Source: Pseudomonas ovata
GTDB taxonomy: Bacteria > Pseudomonadota > Gammaproteobacteria > Pseudomonadales > Pseudomonadaceae
Direction: 5' to 3'
Length of the DNA: 64,000 bases
Assembly (NCBI RefSeq): GCF_003131185.1
Contig: NZ_QFFU01000002.1
Location: 62,001-126,000 of the forward strand
The position numbers were made by a program, and so were the translations under genes. The notes under the pieces were generated by a model. The model was not told the DNA's origin. It worked only from the letters and a program-made list of their open reading frames with translations, and did not search any database. Positions 8,434 to 16,908 of this stretch are shown here, piece by piece (the first letter of the stretch is position 1; every line of letters starts with the position of its first letter).

Positions 8434-9459
8434 TTACTTGACCAGCCATTCGTTCCACCGGGTCGCGATGTCAGGACCGTTCTTGGCCCAGTAGGCGAAG
8501 TCCAGCGTGATCTGATCGGAGACGTAGTTGGTCGGCAGGTTTTTCGCCAGGGTCGAATCCAGGCGCGCCACGCTGTCGGTATTGACCGGCGCATAGGCAC
8601 TGAGGTTGGAGAAGTCGGCCTGGCCTTTGGCGCTGGTGGCTTCGGCAATGAACTTCATCGCCGCGTCCTTGTTTTTTGCGCCTTTGGGCACGACCAGGAA
8701 ATCGGCCATGACCAGGTTCTGCTTCCAGCTCACGCCTACTGGCGCGCCGTCTTGCTGCAGGGCGTAGACACGACCGTTCCACATCTGGCCCATCGAGGCT
8801 TCACCGGAAGCCAGCAGTTGCTGCGACTGCGCACCGCCGCCCCACCAGACGATGTCTTTCTTGATGGTGTCGAGCTTCTTGAAGGCGCGGTCCAGGTCCA
8901 GCGGGTAGAGCTTGTCTTTCTCTACGCCGTCGGCCAGCAGAGCCAGTTCCAGCACGCCAGGGCTCGGCCATTTGTACAGGGCACGCTTGCCGGGGTAGGT
9001 CTTGGTGTCGAACATGGCCGCCCAGTTTTCCGGGACCTTGGTGCCGACCTTGCCTTCGTTGTAGCCCAGCACGAAGGAGAAGAAGAACGAACCGGCGCCA
9101 TGATCCGAGACGAAGCGCGGGTCGATCTTGTCGCGCTTGATGGTGTTGAAGTCCAGCGGCTCCAGCAAGCCTTCGGCGGCGGCGCGCAGGGCAAAGTCGG
9201 CCTCTACGTCGACCACGTCCCACTGGACGTTGCCGCTTTCGACCATGGCCTTGAGCTTGCCGTAGTCGGTGGGGCCGTCCTGCACGACGGTGATCCCGCT
9301 GGATTTCTGGAAGGGGGTGGCCCACGCCTGTTTCTGGGCGTCCTGGGTCGAGCCGCCCCAACTGACGAAGTTGACGCTTTCGGCGGCCATGGCGGCAACA
9401 CTCGAGAATGCCAACACGCCAGCGACCAGCACTGCAGTTGCACGTTTGTTCAACACCAT
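8434..9459 (-). CDS. Extracellular solute-binding protein of polyamine-type ABC importer (PotD-like)
   Basis: About 341 residues. The ATG at 9459 is chosen because GAGGG sits 7 nt upstream; a GTG two codons earlier overlaps that ribosome site. A Sec signal peptide (KRATAVLVAGVLAFSSVAAMAA) is followed by the mature start ESVNFVSWGG, the usual first strand of PotD-family proteins. First gene of the importer operon; a candidate operator lies about 180 bp upstream (9636). The ligand could be a polyamine, a betaine-like amine or another cation; residues lining the pocket are not assignable by eye. Confidence 0.88.
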   Translation of the reverse strand: MVLNKRATAVLVAGVLAFSSVAAMAAESVNFVSWGGSTQDAQKQAWATPFQKSSGITVVQDGPTDYGKLKAMVESGNVQWDVVDVEADFALRAAAEGLLEPLDFNTIKRDKIDPRFVSDHGAGSFFFSFVLGYNEGKVGTKVPENWAAMFDTKTYPGKRALYKWPSPGVLELALLADGVEKDKLYPLDLDRAFKKLDTIKKDIVWWGGGAQSQQLLASGEASMGQMWNGRVYALQQDGAPVGVSWKQNLVMADFLVVPKGAKNKDAAMKFIAEATSAKGQADFSNLSAYAPVNTDSVARLDSTLAKNLPTNYVSDQITLDFAYWAKNGPDIATRWNEWLVK

Positions 9460-9635
9460 TTTCACGCCCTCATTTGTTGTGTTTTGAGCGGGCTTGGGTT
9501 ATTGCCCGCGTATTCGGAGCAGTAGGTCCAAGGGGACCTGTTGAAACTGGGCGACCGGGTCAGGTGCTGTTGTTATTGGGCTGAGCGGTGACGCGTGCCC
9601 TGACAGAAAACTTCGGTCTACGGGATGTCATATTA

Positions 9636-9645
9636 TGGTATTCCA
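9636..9645. promoter_or_regulatory. Candidate operator TGGTATTCCA upstream of the ABC importer
   Basis: This decamer differs at one base from the perfect palindrome TGGTATACCA at 10875, and the identity extends to TTATGGTAT[T/A]CCA over 13 positions in the orientation of each downstream gene. It lies between ribBA and the binding-protein gene. ATTGGTATACCAAT-type sites are known for GntR/FadR-subfamily regulators such as E. coli UxuR/ExuR. No such regulator is in the window, so the binder is unknown. Confidence 0.45.
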
Positions 9646-9729
9646 AACTTTCTGCAAGCGTTTTGCCTGCATCGAACCTCCTTCATTTGCCGTTTTTTTT
9701 CGTGGGGTCTTTACCCGTGAACGCGAGGT

Positions 9730-10839
9730 TCAACCGGTGAAAGAAATGCTCTCGACCACTTCCAGGTCGTAACCGGTCAAGCCCGCGTATTTCAGCGGTG
9801 GGCCGAGGTGGCGCAGCTTGCCGACGCCGAGGTCTTGCAGGATTTGTGCCCCGGTGCCGACCTCGGAATAAATGCGCGACTGCGAGCGGGTGTACTGGCG
9901 CGGTGGCTTGGTCAGTTGCGGCACCCGCTCAAGCAGGGCCTGGGACGATTCATGGTTGGCCAGCACCACAACCACGCCATGGCCCTCTTCGGCGACTTTC
10001 TGCAGGGCCGCCCACAGCGTCCAGTTGGCGGGACCGGTGTACTCGGCGCCGACCAGGTCGCGCAGCGGGTCGACCACATGCACGCGCACCAGCGTAGGCT
10101 CGTCGCGCTTGATATCACCCATGACCATGGCCATGTGCACGCCGCCTTCAATACGGTCTTCGTAGGTGAACAGGCGGAAGGTGCCATGCACGGTAGGCAA
10201 TTCACGTTCGCCGATGCGCTCGACCGTGTGCTCGGTGCTCAGGCGGTAATGGATCAGGTCGGCGATGGTGCCGATGCGGATGCCATGTCTGGCAGCAAAG
10301 GTTTCCAGGTCCGGTCGGCGCGCCATGGTGCCGTCGTCGTTCATCACCTCGACGATCACCGAGGCCGGGCTGAAACCGGCCAGGCGTGCCAGGTCACAAC
10401 CCGCTTCGGTGTGGCCGGCGCGGGTCAGCACGCCGCCTTCACGGGCGCGCAATGGAAAGATATGACCCGGCTGCACCAGGTCTTCGGCACAGGCACCCGG
10501 TGCCACGGCGGCCTGCACCGTGCGTGCACGGTCAGCGGCGCTGATGCCGGTGGTCACGCCGGTGGCGGCTTCGATGGAAATGGTAAAGGCGGTGGCGAAC
10601 ACGCTGCCATTGCTGGGCACCATCTGCTCCAGGCCCAGGCGTTGGCAATGCTCGTCGGTCAGGGTCAGGCAGATCAGCCCGCGAGCTTCACAGGCCATGA
10701 AACTGATGGCTTGCGGGGTGCAACGATCGGCGGCCAGCAACAGGTCGCCTTCGTTTTCCCGGTCTTCATCATCGACCAGCAAGACCATCTTGCCCTGGCG
10801 ATAGTCGTCAATGATGTCTTCAATACGGTCGAATGCCAT
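9730..10839 (-). CDS. ribBA: RibBA-like protein: active-looking DHBP synthase fused to degenerate GTP cyclohydrolase II domain
   Basis: 369 residues. The N-terminal half has the 3,4-dihydroxy-2-butanone-4-phosphate synthase signatures DDEDRENEGD (23-32, metal and substrate acids) and RAGHTEAGCDLARLAG, so ribulose-5-phosphate conversion for riboflavin synthesis is likely retained. The C-terminal half is homologous to GTP cyclohydrolase II but lacks the zinc-binding Cys triad: the expected SECLTGDVFGS-x-RCDCG region reads VVDPLRDLVGAEYTGP. RibBA proteins with an inactive second half are common in pseudomonads. It is a probable second ribBA copy, given its location beside an ABC importer rather than in a rib operon; no FMN riboswitch fits in the 92 bp upstream. 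Confidence 0.85.
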   Translation of the reverse strand: MAFDRIEDIIDDYRQGKMVLLVDDEDRENEGDLLLAADRCTPQAISFMACEARGLICLTLTDEHCQRLGLEQMVPSNGSVFATAFTISIEAATGVTTGISAADRARTVQAAVAPGACAEDLVQPGHIFPLRAREGGVLTRAGHTEAGCDLARLAGFSPASVIVEVMNDDGTMARRPDLETFAARHGIRIGTIADLIHYRLSTEHTVERIGERELPTVHGTFRLFTYEDRIEGGVHMAMVMGDIKRDEPTLVRVHVVDPLRDLVGAEYTGPANWTLWAALQKVAEEGHGVVVVLANHESSQALLERVPQLTKPPRQYTRSQSRIYSEVGTGAQILQDLGVGKLRHLGPPLKYAGLTGYDLEVVESISFTG

Positions 10840-10874
10840 GGCTCAGGATCTCAGTGTTATGGGATAAATAAACG

Positions 10875-10884
10875 TGGTATACCA
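10875..10884. promoter_or_regulatory. Candidate operator, perfect palindrome TGGTATACCA
   Basis: A perfect 10-bp palindrome in the 92-95 bp between the divergent ribBA and DUF1330 genes, 36 bp from the ribBA start and 51 bp from the DUF1330 start. It is placed to control both promoters and matches the core of UxuR/ExuR-type GntR operators. The near-copy at 9636 suggests one regulator for the importer and this pair. Confidence 0.5.
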
Positions 10885-10934
10885 TAAGACAGAATATTTC
10901 ATGAATTCCCTATCAATGAAACAGTGAGATCGTG

Positions 10935-11222
10935 ATGAAAGCCTACTGGATTGCCCACGTCGATGTGACCGACCCTCAGCAGTACAGCGAATATACCCAG
11001 CGCGCGCCGCAAGCGTTCAACTTATTTGGTGGCAGATTCATGGCACGCGGCGGTCGCTCCGAAGCCATTGAAGGCCGCGAGACGCCACAACGCACCGTGG
11101 TCATCGAGTTCGACTCCTACGAGCAAGCCCTGGCGTGCTACCACTCGCCGCAGTACCAGGAAGCCATGAGCCATCGCCAGGGCGTGGCCAAGGCCGAGAT
11201 CGTGATTGTAGAAGGGATTTGA
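10935..11222 (+). CDS. DUF1330 family protein
   Basis: 95 residues from the ATG at 10935; an in-frame GTG sits directly before it. The sequence begins KAYWIAHVDVTDPQQYSEY and has a central FGGRFMARGG and a RTVVIEFDSYEQALACYHSPQYQ segment, all typical of DUF1330, a small ferredoxin-like dimeric alpha/beta-barrel fold of unknown enzymology. Divergent from ribBA across the TGGTATACCA palindrome. Confidence 0.85.
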   Translation: MKAYWIAHVDVTDPQQYSEYTQRAPQAFNLFGGRFMARGGRSEAIEGRETPQRTVVIEFDSYEQALACYHSPQYQEAMSHRQGVAKAEIVIVEGI

Positions 11223-11352
11223 GACAAGCCTGTGTCGGGTGGCGCAGTCAGGCCACCCTGCATCGAATCCGCTGGAATTTTGCCGTTTGCCTGTCCTCTA
11301 TAAGTCGGTGACTGATTACACCATTGCCCTCAGGCGCTGATAGAGGATGACG

Positions 11353-11784
11353 ATGAGCGCGCGTATCACGGCCCGGACGCTGGGCATCGAGTTCACCCAC
11401 GACCCTGAAAAAGGGCTGTTTCTTTGGCTGCTGGCCAGCTTTCTGATCGGCAAGCGCATCCAGGCCGATATTGCCGTGAACACCTGGCGGGTCATTGTCG
11501 AGCGTTATGGCTGCGACACACCCCTCAAGCTTGGTCAGTGCACTCACCGCGAACGTGTAGCGATGCTGCGCGAAGGCCATTACACCCGCTATGACGAGTC
11601 CACCGCCGAGCGCCTGCTGGCGCTGGTCAATACCCTCAGGCGCGACTACCACGGTCAGGTGAGTGGCATTCACCTGGCCAGCGCCGACCGCGATGACTTT
11701 GAGAAGCGGTTGCTGGCGCTCAAGGGCATCGGTCCCAAGACTGTGGAAATCTTCATGCGCGAGGCGGCGGAGGTACTCTATTGA
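11353..11784 (+). CDS. Small helix-hairpin-helix (HhH-GPD-like) protein
   Basis: 143 residues from the ATG at 11353, which has GAGG 6 nt upstream; an ATG two codons earlier has no proper spacing. Near the C-terminus, LLALKGIGPKTVEIFMREAAE is a helix-hairpin-helix as in endonuclease III and AlkA-type glycosylases. The catalytic Asp region and iron-sulfur Cys of full glycosylases are absent, so this is a reduced DNA-binding relative, not a proven glycosylase. First gene of a three-gene unit, coupled by 4-bp overlaps to the DUF72 and M42 genes. Confidence 0.7.
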   Translation: MSARITARTLGIEFTHDPEKGLFLWLLASFLIGKRIQADIAVNTWRVIVERYGCDTPLKLGQCTHRERVAMLREGHYTRYDESTAERLLALVNTLRRDYHGQVSGIHLASADRDDFEKRLLALKGIGPKTVEIFMREAAEVLY

Positions 11785-12542
11785 GCCCGATTCCAGGCAT
11801 CCGGCTGGGCTGCGCCGGGTGGGCGCTGAACCGCGAGCGACAGGCCGACTTTGCCAGCCAGGGCACCCACTTGCAGCGTTACGCGCGGGTGCTGAACGCG
11901 GTCGAGGTCAACAGCTCGTTCTACCGTGCTCATAAGGTCAAGACCTGGGCGCGCTGGGGGGAGGCGGTGGCCAGTGACTTTCGCTTTGCCGTCAAGGTGC
12001 CCCAGACCATCACTCATGAGCAGCGCCTGCGCGACTGTGAGGCCTTGCTCGATGCGTTTCTGGGGGAGTGCACAGCGCTGGGCAAGCGGCTGGGTTGCCT
12101 ATTGATCCAGTTGCCGCCGTCGCTGGCCTATCAGCCCGTGCAGGTCGCGGTCTTTTTCGAAGCGCTGCGCCAGCGCTTTGACGGTCAGGTCGTCATCGAG
12201 CCGCGCCATGCCTCGTGGACGGGGGCGCAGGCGCAACTCATTCGCTACCGGGTGGCGCAGGTGGCGGCCGATCCTTCACGGTTCAGCACCGATGCGCAAC
12301 CCTCAGGTTGGCCGGGCCTGCAGTACTGGCGCCTGCACGGCAGCCCCGACATCTATTACAGCGCCTACGATCACGAGCGATTGCAAGCCTTGGCCACCCG
12401 CCTGTTGCAGGCGGCAGCCGAAGGCATCGAAACCTGGTGCATTTTCGATAACACCGCCGCCGGCGCAGCGCTTGAGAACGCCTTGACGCTGCAACGCTTA
12501 TTGATAAACGCGATACCCGTTGACCCCGAGGTGCCTGGATGA
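11781..12542 (+). CDS. DUF72 family protein
   Basis: 253 residues. Start is a TTG at 11781 with GGAGGT 7 nt upstream, overlapping the previous stop by 4 bp. RLGCAGWAL at the N-terminus, EVNSSFYRAHKVKTWARW, FAVKVPQTITHEQRL, and FDNTAAGAALENAL near the end are hallmark DUF72 segments (TIM-barrel-like, YecE relatives). No activity is established for the family. Translationally coupled on both sides. Confidence 0.85.
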   Translation: MSPIPGIRLGCAGWALNRERQADFASQGTHLQRYARVLNAVEVNSSFYRAHKVKTWARWGEAVASDFRFAVKVPQTITHEQRLRDCEALLDAFLGECTALGKRLGCLLIQLPPSLAYQPVQVAVFFEALRQRFDGQVVIEPRHASWTGAQAQLIRYRVAQVAADPSRFSTDAQPSGWPGLQYWRLHGSPDIYYSAYDHERLQALATRLLQAAAEGIETWCIFDNTAAGAALENALTLQRLLINAIPVDPEVPG

Positions 12543-13594
12543 ACGCAAACGAACTGCTTGAACGCCTGTTGTACGCCCGAGGACCGGGTGGTGAAGAGAC
12601 CGAAGTACGTGACCTGTGTGAATCCGAGCTGCGCAAGCACTGTGACGAGACGTGGGTGGATGACGCCGGCAACCTGATCGGGCTGTTGCGCAGCAAGCAT
12701 GAGGACGCAGGCGCGCAGGCCACGCTGCTGATGGCTCACCTCGATGAGATTGCCATGGCGGTCAAACGCATCGAAGAGGACGGCACGCTGCGGGTCGTCG
12801 CTCTTGGCGGCGCCAATCCGGTCAATTTTGGCATGTGCCCGGTGGACATCATGGGTGACCGTCAGGTGCTGCCCGGGGTGCTGTCGTTTGGCAGCATGCA
12901 CCAGAGCGCCCAGTCGTCGCAGGGGGCGGATGTGACCCAGGGCAACGTGCATTGGGACGATGTGCATGTAGTCACCCGGCGCTCGCCGCAACAACTGGCC
13001 GAGGCGGGCGTACGCCCCGGCACACGCGTGGTGCTGAGCCAGCACTGGCGCCAGCCGTTCAGGCTGGTCGATTGCACGGCGGCGCACTTTCTCGATGACC
13101 GTGCGCCGGTGGTGGCAGTGCTCCAGGCCGCCGAGCAGCTGGCGCAGCGTCGCGAGCAGTTGCCCGGCCACCTGTACTTTGCCTTTACCAGCCAGGAAGA
13201 GGAGACCAACGCGGGTGCGTTGTTTGCCGCGCACCATCTACCCTGCCAAACAGCCATTGCCGTGGAGGTGGGGCCTGTAGCCGCTGAATACGGCACGCAA
13301 CTCAGCGCTGCTCCGATCGTCGTGGCGGGTGACCAGAAAGGCCATTACACCCGCGCCGTCACCGATCGCCTGATCGAAGCCGCTCGGCAGGCCGGCCATC
13401 CTGCCCAGGTTGCCTTGCTGGTGGAGTTTGCCTCCGATGCCAGCGCCATCCTCGGCAGCGGCGCCCTCGGCCGGGCCGGCTGCATTGCCATCCCGACCGA
13501 AAACACCCATGGTTTCGAAATCGTGCTGGACGAAGGCATCCAGGCCTGCGCCCGCACGCTGGTGTGCCTGCTGAGCGACAGACCGGATCAATAA
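12539..13594 (+). CDS. M42-family metallopeptidase (FrvX-like aminopeptidase)
   Basis: 351 residues. Candidate co-catalytic metal ligands are visible: AHLDEIA (about 67-73), the bridging Asp in FLDDRAPV, the catalytic EEE in FTSQEEETNAG, and AVEVGP. These are the M42/M28-type dinuclear zinc aminopeptidase motifs. The protein is likely a cytosolic aminopeptidase. Third gene of the coupled unit: its ATG overlaps the DUF72 stop (ATGA). It ends 7 bp inside the end of the convergent dehydrogenase gene. Confidence 0.85.
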   Translation: MNANELLERLLYARGPGGEETEVRDLCESELRKHCDETWVDDAGNLIGLLRSKHEDAGAQATLLMAHLDEIAMAVKRIEEDGTLRVVALGGANPVNFGMCPVDIMGDRQVLPGVLSFGSMHQSAQSSQGADVTQGNVHWDDVHVVTRRSPQQLAEAGVRPGTRVVLSQHWRQPFRLVDCTAAHFLDDRAPVVAVLQAAEQLAQRREQLPGHLYFAFTSQEEETNAGALFAAHHLPCQTAIAVEVGPVAAEYGTQLSAAPIVVAGDQKGHYTRAVTDRLIEAARQAGHPAQVALLVEFASDASAILGSGALGRAGCIAIPTENTHGFEIVLDEGIQACARTLVCLLSDRPDQ

Positions 13595-14748
13595 TCGACC
13601 CACACCCCGCCGTCATCGGCCGACTGCACGCAGCGCTCGACCCAACGCACGCCTTCGATCCCGGCCTCGATGTCGGGGTAACGCATGGGCGCCGGCTCAC
13701 CCCGGTTGGCGGCGTCCATGGCCAGGGCGAAGCGGTAATAGAGGTTGGACCAGGCTTCGAACAACCCTTCGGGATGGCCGGCGCCGATGCGGTCGTCAAG
13801 CAGGGCATTGGCATGCAGGTAGCCCATGCCGCGCTCCAGCACTTGCGCCGGCTGCCCCTGCACCTCGAACGACAGCTGGTTAGGGCGCTCGTCCCACCAC
13901 TGCAGGCTGGCCCGTGAGCCGATGACCCGGATCAACTGGCCATGCATGGAGCCGGCATTCACCGCACTGGACCAGACCGTGCCCATTGCGCCGCCGGCGT
14001 ACTGCATCAGCGTGTAGGCGTTGTCCTCCAGCGGCGCACGGCTCTTGACGAAGCTCTGGCGGGTGCACAGCAGCCGCTCGATCTTGAGGTCCGGCAGCAT
14101 GACGTGCGACAGGTACAAAGGGTGCGTGCCGACATCGCCCAGCACATAGCTGGGGCCCGCCACCTTGGGGTCGACCCGCCATTGTGCCGACGCACTCTGG
14201 CTGTCCGCCGCCTGGCTATGAAAGCCGTGGGCGAACTGCATGTGCACCATGCGAATCTCGCCCAGATCGCCTTGCGCAATCATTTCCCGCGCCTGCTCGA
14301 TCAACGGGTGCCCGGCATAGCCGTAGGTCACGCCCACGACCCGCTGATGCCGGGTGGCCAGTTCGCGCAGTGCTTCAGCCTCGGCGACGGTAAAGCACAG
14401 GGGTTTTTCGCAGACCACATGCAGCCCGGCCAGCAAGGCGGCACGGGTGATCTCGAAATGCGTGCCGTTGGGGGTGGCCACCGACACCGCCTCGATGCCG
14501 TCGGGCCTTTGTGCTTCGGCCTCGAACAGGCGGCGGTAGTCCGGGTAGCAGCGCTCGGGGTCGACGCCCAGTTGCACACCGAAATCGCGGCCGCGTTGCG
14601 GGTCGATGTCGAAGGCACCGGCCACCAGCGCAAAGGACTGGTCGCGCAGGGCGGCCGAGCGATGGATGTAGCCGATCTGGCTGTTCTGCCCGCCGCCGAC
14701 CATGGCCCAGCGCAGCGGCCGGGCAATACGTTTGCTGCCATTGATCAT
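13588..14748 (-). CDS. Gfo/Idh/MocA-family NAD(P)-dependent dehydrogenase
   Basis: 386 residues from the ATG at 14748 with AAGGA 9 nt upstream. N-terminal Rossmann fold (LRWAMVGGGQNSQIGYIH, an atypical GGGxxS pocket), VATPNGTHFEI and the catalytic lysine in CEKPL; the C-terminal half is the alpha/beta substrate domain ending VRWVERCVQSADDGGVWVDY. The family oxidises hydroxyls of sugars and cyclitols (for example inositol dehydrogenase, MocA). It lies 24 bp after the TIM-barrel isomerase gene, in a unit divergent from a LacI gene. The exact sugar is not readable. Confidence 0.87.
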   Translation of the reverse strand: MINGSKRIARPLRWAMVGGGQNSQIGYIHRSAALRDQSFALVAGAFDIDPQRGRDFGVQLGVDPERCYPDYRRLFEAEAQRPDGIEAVSVATPNGTHFEITRAALLAGLHVVCEKPLCFTVAEAEALRELATRHQRVVGVTYGYAGHPLIEQAREMIAQGDLGEIRMVHMQFAHGFHSQAADSQSASAQWRVDPKVAGPSYVLGDVGTHPLYLSHVMLPDLKIERLLCTRQSFVKSRAPLEDNAYTLMQYAGGAMGTVWSSAVNAGSMHGQLIRVIGSRASLQWWDERPNQLSFEVQGQPAQVLERGMGYLHANALLDDRIGAGHPEGLFEAWSNLYYRFALAMDAANRGEPAPMRYPDIEAGIEGVRWVERCVQSADDGGVWVDY

Positions 14749-14772
14749 CAAAGTATTCCTTGTGCGAAAGGG

Positions 14773-15696
14773 TCAGAAACCGGCTTCGGCCAGCCACTGG
14801 CGGCTGGCCGAGATGTCATGCAGGACGCGGGTGGCATTGCGCGGGTCGCGTTCCTGCTCGACGGTGATGCAGCCGGCGTAGCCCAGCGCGTCGAGCAGTT
14901 CGCGCAGCGCGGGGTAATCAATGCAACCCTGGCCGATCGGGCACATGACACCTTTGGCGCAAGCCTCGAAAAAGCGAATGCGCTCGCCCAGCACCTGCTC
15001 GAACACCGCCAGGTCGATGTCCTTGAAGTGGATGTAGTCCAGGCGATCGGCGTAGTGGCGCAGGGTCGCCACCGGATCCATGCCGGCGTAGTACAGATGC
15101 CCGGTGTCCAGGCACAGGCCGGCGATGTCGGCGGGAATGTCCTGCACCAGTTGCGCCAGTTCATCGGCGAACTCGATGTGTCCGCCGGCGTGGGGGTGCA
15201 CCACGGTGCGCACGCCGTATTCGCGCCAGGACAGTTCGGCGATGGCGCGGATGTGGCTGATCATGGTCTGCCAGTCGTGTGGCGCCAGACGCTTGGCCTG
15301 GGCCGAGTGGCCGGCGGCGTAATCGCGGGCTTCATGGCCCCAGTCGATCACCACCAGGTAAGGCGTGGCATAGCGCTGGCCGGGCTCGACCGCCCGCTGT
15401 GGCAACTGCTTGAGCAGGGCACAGATGTCATGGGTCTGTTGCAGCAGGCTGGCCAGATTGGCCGGCGCCACCAGGTTATCGAAAATGGTCCCGGCCACCA
15501 CATGCAAGCCATTCGCCTGCAATACAGTACCGACCTGTGCGGCGTCCAGCGGCAGGTAGCCATAAGGCCCCAGCTCAATGCCGCGATAGCCCGCCTGGGC
15601 CGCTTCGTCGAGCACCTGTTGCCAAGGTGGCAGGTGTGGATTCTTGGGGTCGTCGACGCCCCAGCAGCAGGGTGCGGTGCAGATGTGCAGCGTCAT
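14773..15696 (-). CDS. Sugar phosphate isomerase/epimerase family TIM barrel (IolE/MocC-like)
   Basis: 307 residues from the ATG at 15696, which has AAGGAG 8 nt upstream; longer frames lack a site. Family AP2Ec TIM-barrel features: N-terminal TAPCCWGVDDPKNPHLPPW, YRGIELGPYGYLP, VVHPHAGGHIE, LDTGHLYYAGMDP, HFKDID and a closing ITVEQERDP, giving His/Glu/Asp metal ligands. WGVDDPKNP-type N-termini are seen in IolE (2-keto-myo-inositol dehydratase) and MocC relatives. First gene of the unit with the Gfo/Idh/MocA dehydrogenase; together they suit cyclitol or sugar catabolism (inference). Confidence 0.85.
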   Translation of the reverse strand: MTLHICTAPCCWGVDDPKNPHLPPWQQVLDEAAQAGYRGIELGPYGYLPLDAAQVGTVLQANGLHVVAGTIFDNLVAPANLASLLQQTHDICALLKQLPQRAVEPGQRYATPYLVVIDWGHEARDYAAGHSAQAKRLAPHDWQTMISHIRAIAELSWREYGVRTVVHPHAGGHIEFADELAQLVQDIPADIAGLCLDTGHLYYAGMDPVATLRHYADRLDYIHFKDIDLAVFEQVLGERIRFFEACAKGVMCPIGQGCIDYPALRELLDALGYAGCITVEQERDPRNATRVLHDISASRQWLAEAGF

Positions 15697-15740
15697 GAGA
15701 GGCTCCTTGATTGTTATTGTCGAGCGGTGTTCGTGGCACA

Positions 15741-15807
15741 TGACAATCCTGCGACAGGGGCAGCAGGGTTGCTATAGTTGCCCGGCATTACCTGTCATAA
15801 CCTGTCA
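15741..15807. promoter_or_regulatory. Candidate LacI operator region with TGTCA repeats
   Basis: Between the divergent isomerase and lacI genes. ACCTGTCA occurs twice as a direct repeat (15790-15797 and 15800-15807), exactly one 10-bp period apart. On the other side, TGACA (15741) and CGACAGG (15752-15758) form inverted counterparts. This pattern of half-sites is a plausible binding array for the adjacent LacI-type regulator. A possible -10, TATAGT, lies at 15773. Confidence 0.4.
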
Positions 15808-15832
15808 AACAGCCGTCAAGAGATATCATTTC

Positions 15833-16885
15833 ATGTCAGAGCCGCCTTTATCGGCCCGTCGTGCCACGCTGGAAGATGTCGCCAGGGCGGCCGGGGTCAG
15901 CGTGTCCACGGTCGACCGGGTCATGAGCCTGCGCGCCAATGTCCGCGCCGACACCGCCCAGCGCATTGCCGAGGCGGCTGCGCAACTGGGCTTTTACGGG
16001 CGTAATGTGATCGAGCAGCGCCTGTTGCAGCACCGGCCGGTGGTGCGCATCGGCCTGTTGCTGCAAAAGCGTGGGGTGGCGTTCTATCAGGGGCTGGCCA
16101 AGGCGCTGACCGATGCCGCTGCCGCCAGCGTGCGCGCCCAGGTGCGGGTGATGGTCGGCTACATTGACGATCTGGACCCGGCCGCCACGGCCGAGCGCAT
16201 TCTGGCCCTGCAACATGAAATCGATGCCTTGGGCGTGGTCGCCGCCGACCACCCGGCTGTGGCGGCAGCGGTGGCACACCTGCGCGCCGCCGGCCTGCCG
16301 GTGATTGCCATGGTTTCGCAATTGAGCGCGGCGGCGGGCGCCGGGTATGTGGGGGTCGATAACCGGCGCATGGGTCGCACAGCCGCCTGGTTCATTACCC
16401 GTCTGGCCCGGCAGCCCGGCGCCGTGGCGGTGATGGTTGGCACCCAGCGTTTTCAATGCCAGGAGTTGTGCGAGTTGAGTTTTCGCTCGTGCATGGCTGA
16501 GCGAGGTCCCGACTGGGAACTGCTGGCCACGCGCCTGACCCTGGAAGACGCGGCCTTTGCCTATGCCGGCACGCTGGATTTACTGACCAGTGAGCCTGGG
16601 CTGGCCGGGCTGTACGTGGGCGGCGGCGGCATCGAGGGGGTGATCAAGGCCTTGCGCGAGTGCAAGGTCCGGAAGGCTGTACGGCCGGTGGTGGTTTGTC
16701 ACGACCTGACCCCGCTTACCCGGGCGGCCCTGCGTGAAGGCGTGGTCGACGCCGTGCTGTCGCACCCGATCGAAGCGCTGGCACAGGCGACCATCAACCG
16801 TCTGGTGCAGGCCGCGATCAAGGTGCCTGATGAATCGGACAACTGCCTGCTGCCGATCCAGATCGACGTGCCGGAAAGTGCCTGA
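15833..16885 (+). CDS. LacI-family transcriptional regulator
   Basis: 350 residues from the ATG at 15833; a longer frame reaching back to 15644 would overlap the divergent gene and has no family match. The helix-turn-helix ATLEDVARAAGVSVSTVDRVMS and hinge LGFYGRNVIEQR are standard LacI. The C-terminal domain (GLLLQKRGVAFYQGLAKAL onward) is a periplasmic-binding-protein-like sugar sensor. Divergent from the isomerase/dehydrogenase operon, which it most likely represses. Its HTH is close to that of the second LacI at 23052 (TVDRV in both). Confidence 0.9.
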   Translation: MSEPPLSARRATLEDVARAAGVSVSTVDRVMSLRANVRADTAQRIAEAAAQLGFYGRNVIEQRLLQHRPVVRIGLLLQKRGVAFYQGLAKALTDAAAASVRAQVRVMVGYIDDLDPAATAERILALQHEIDALGVVAADHPAVAAAVAHLRAAGLPVIAMVSQLSAAAGAGYVGVDNRRMGRTAAWFITRLARQPGAVAVMVGTQRFQCQELCELSFRSCMAERGPDWELLATRLTLEDAAFAYAGTLDLLTSEPGLAGLYVGGGGIEGVIKALRECKVRKAVRPVVVCHDLTPLTRAALREGVVDAVLSHPIEALAQATINRLVQAAIKVPDESDNCLLPIQIDVPESA

Positions 16886-16908
16886 GATAGGGGTCGGCAG
16901 CAATTATC

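Noticed and set aside
5511..9459. Iron(III) importer instead of polyamine-type
   Set aside because: The binding protein mature start ESVNFVSWGG and the two separate permeases match PotD/B/C; Fe(III) systems commonly use one fused permease.
10840..10931. FMN riboswitch before ribBA
   Set aside because: Only 92 bp are available and none of the conserved RFN-element segments was seen.
13942..15777. 611-codon open frame on the plus strand opposite the dehydrogenase and isomerase genes
   Set aside because: Shadow of high-GC coding on the other strand: it has long His/Gln/Arg-rich stretches and no family match, while the minus frames are clear enzymes.
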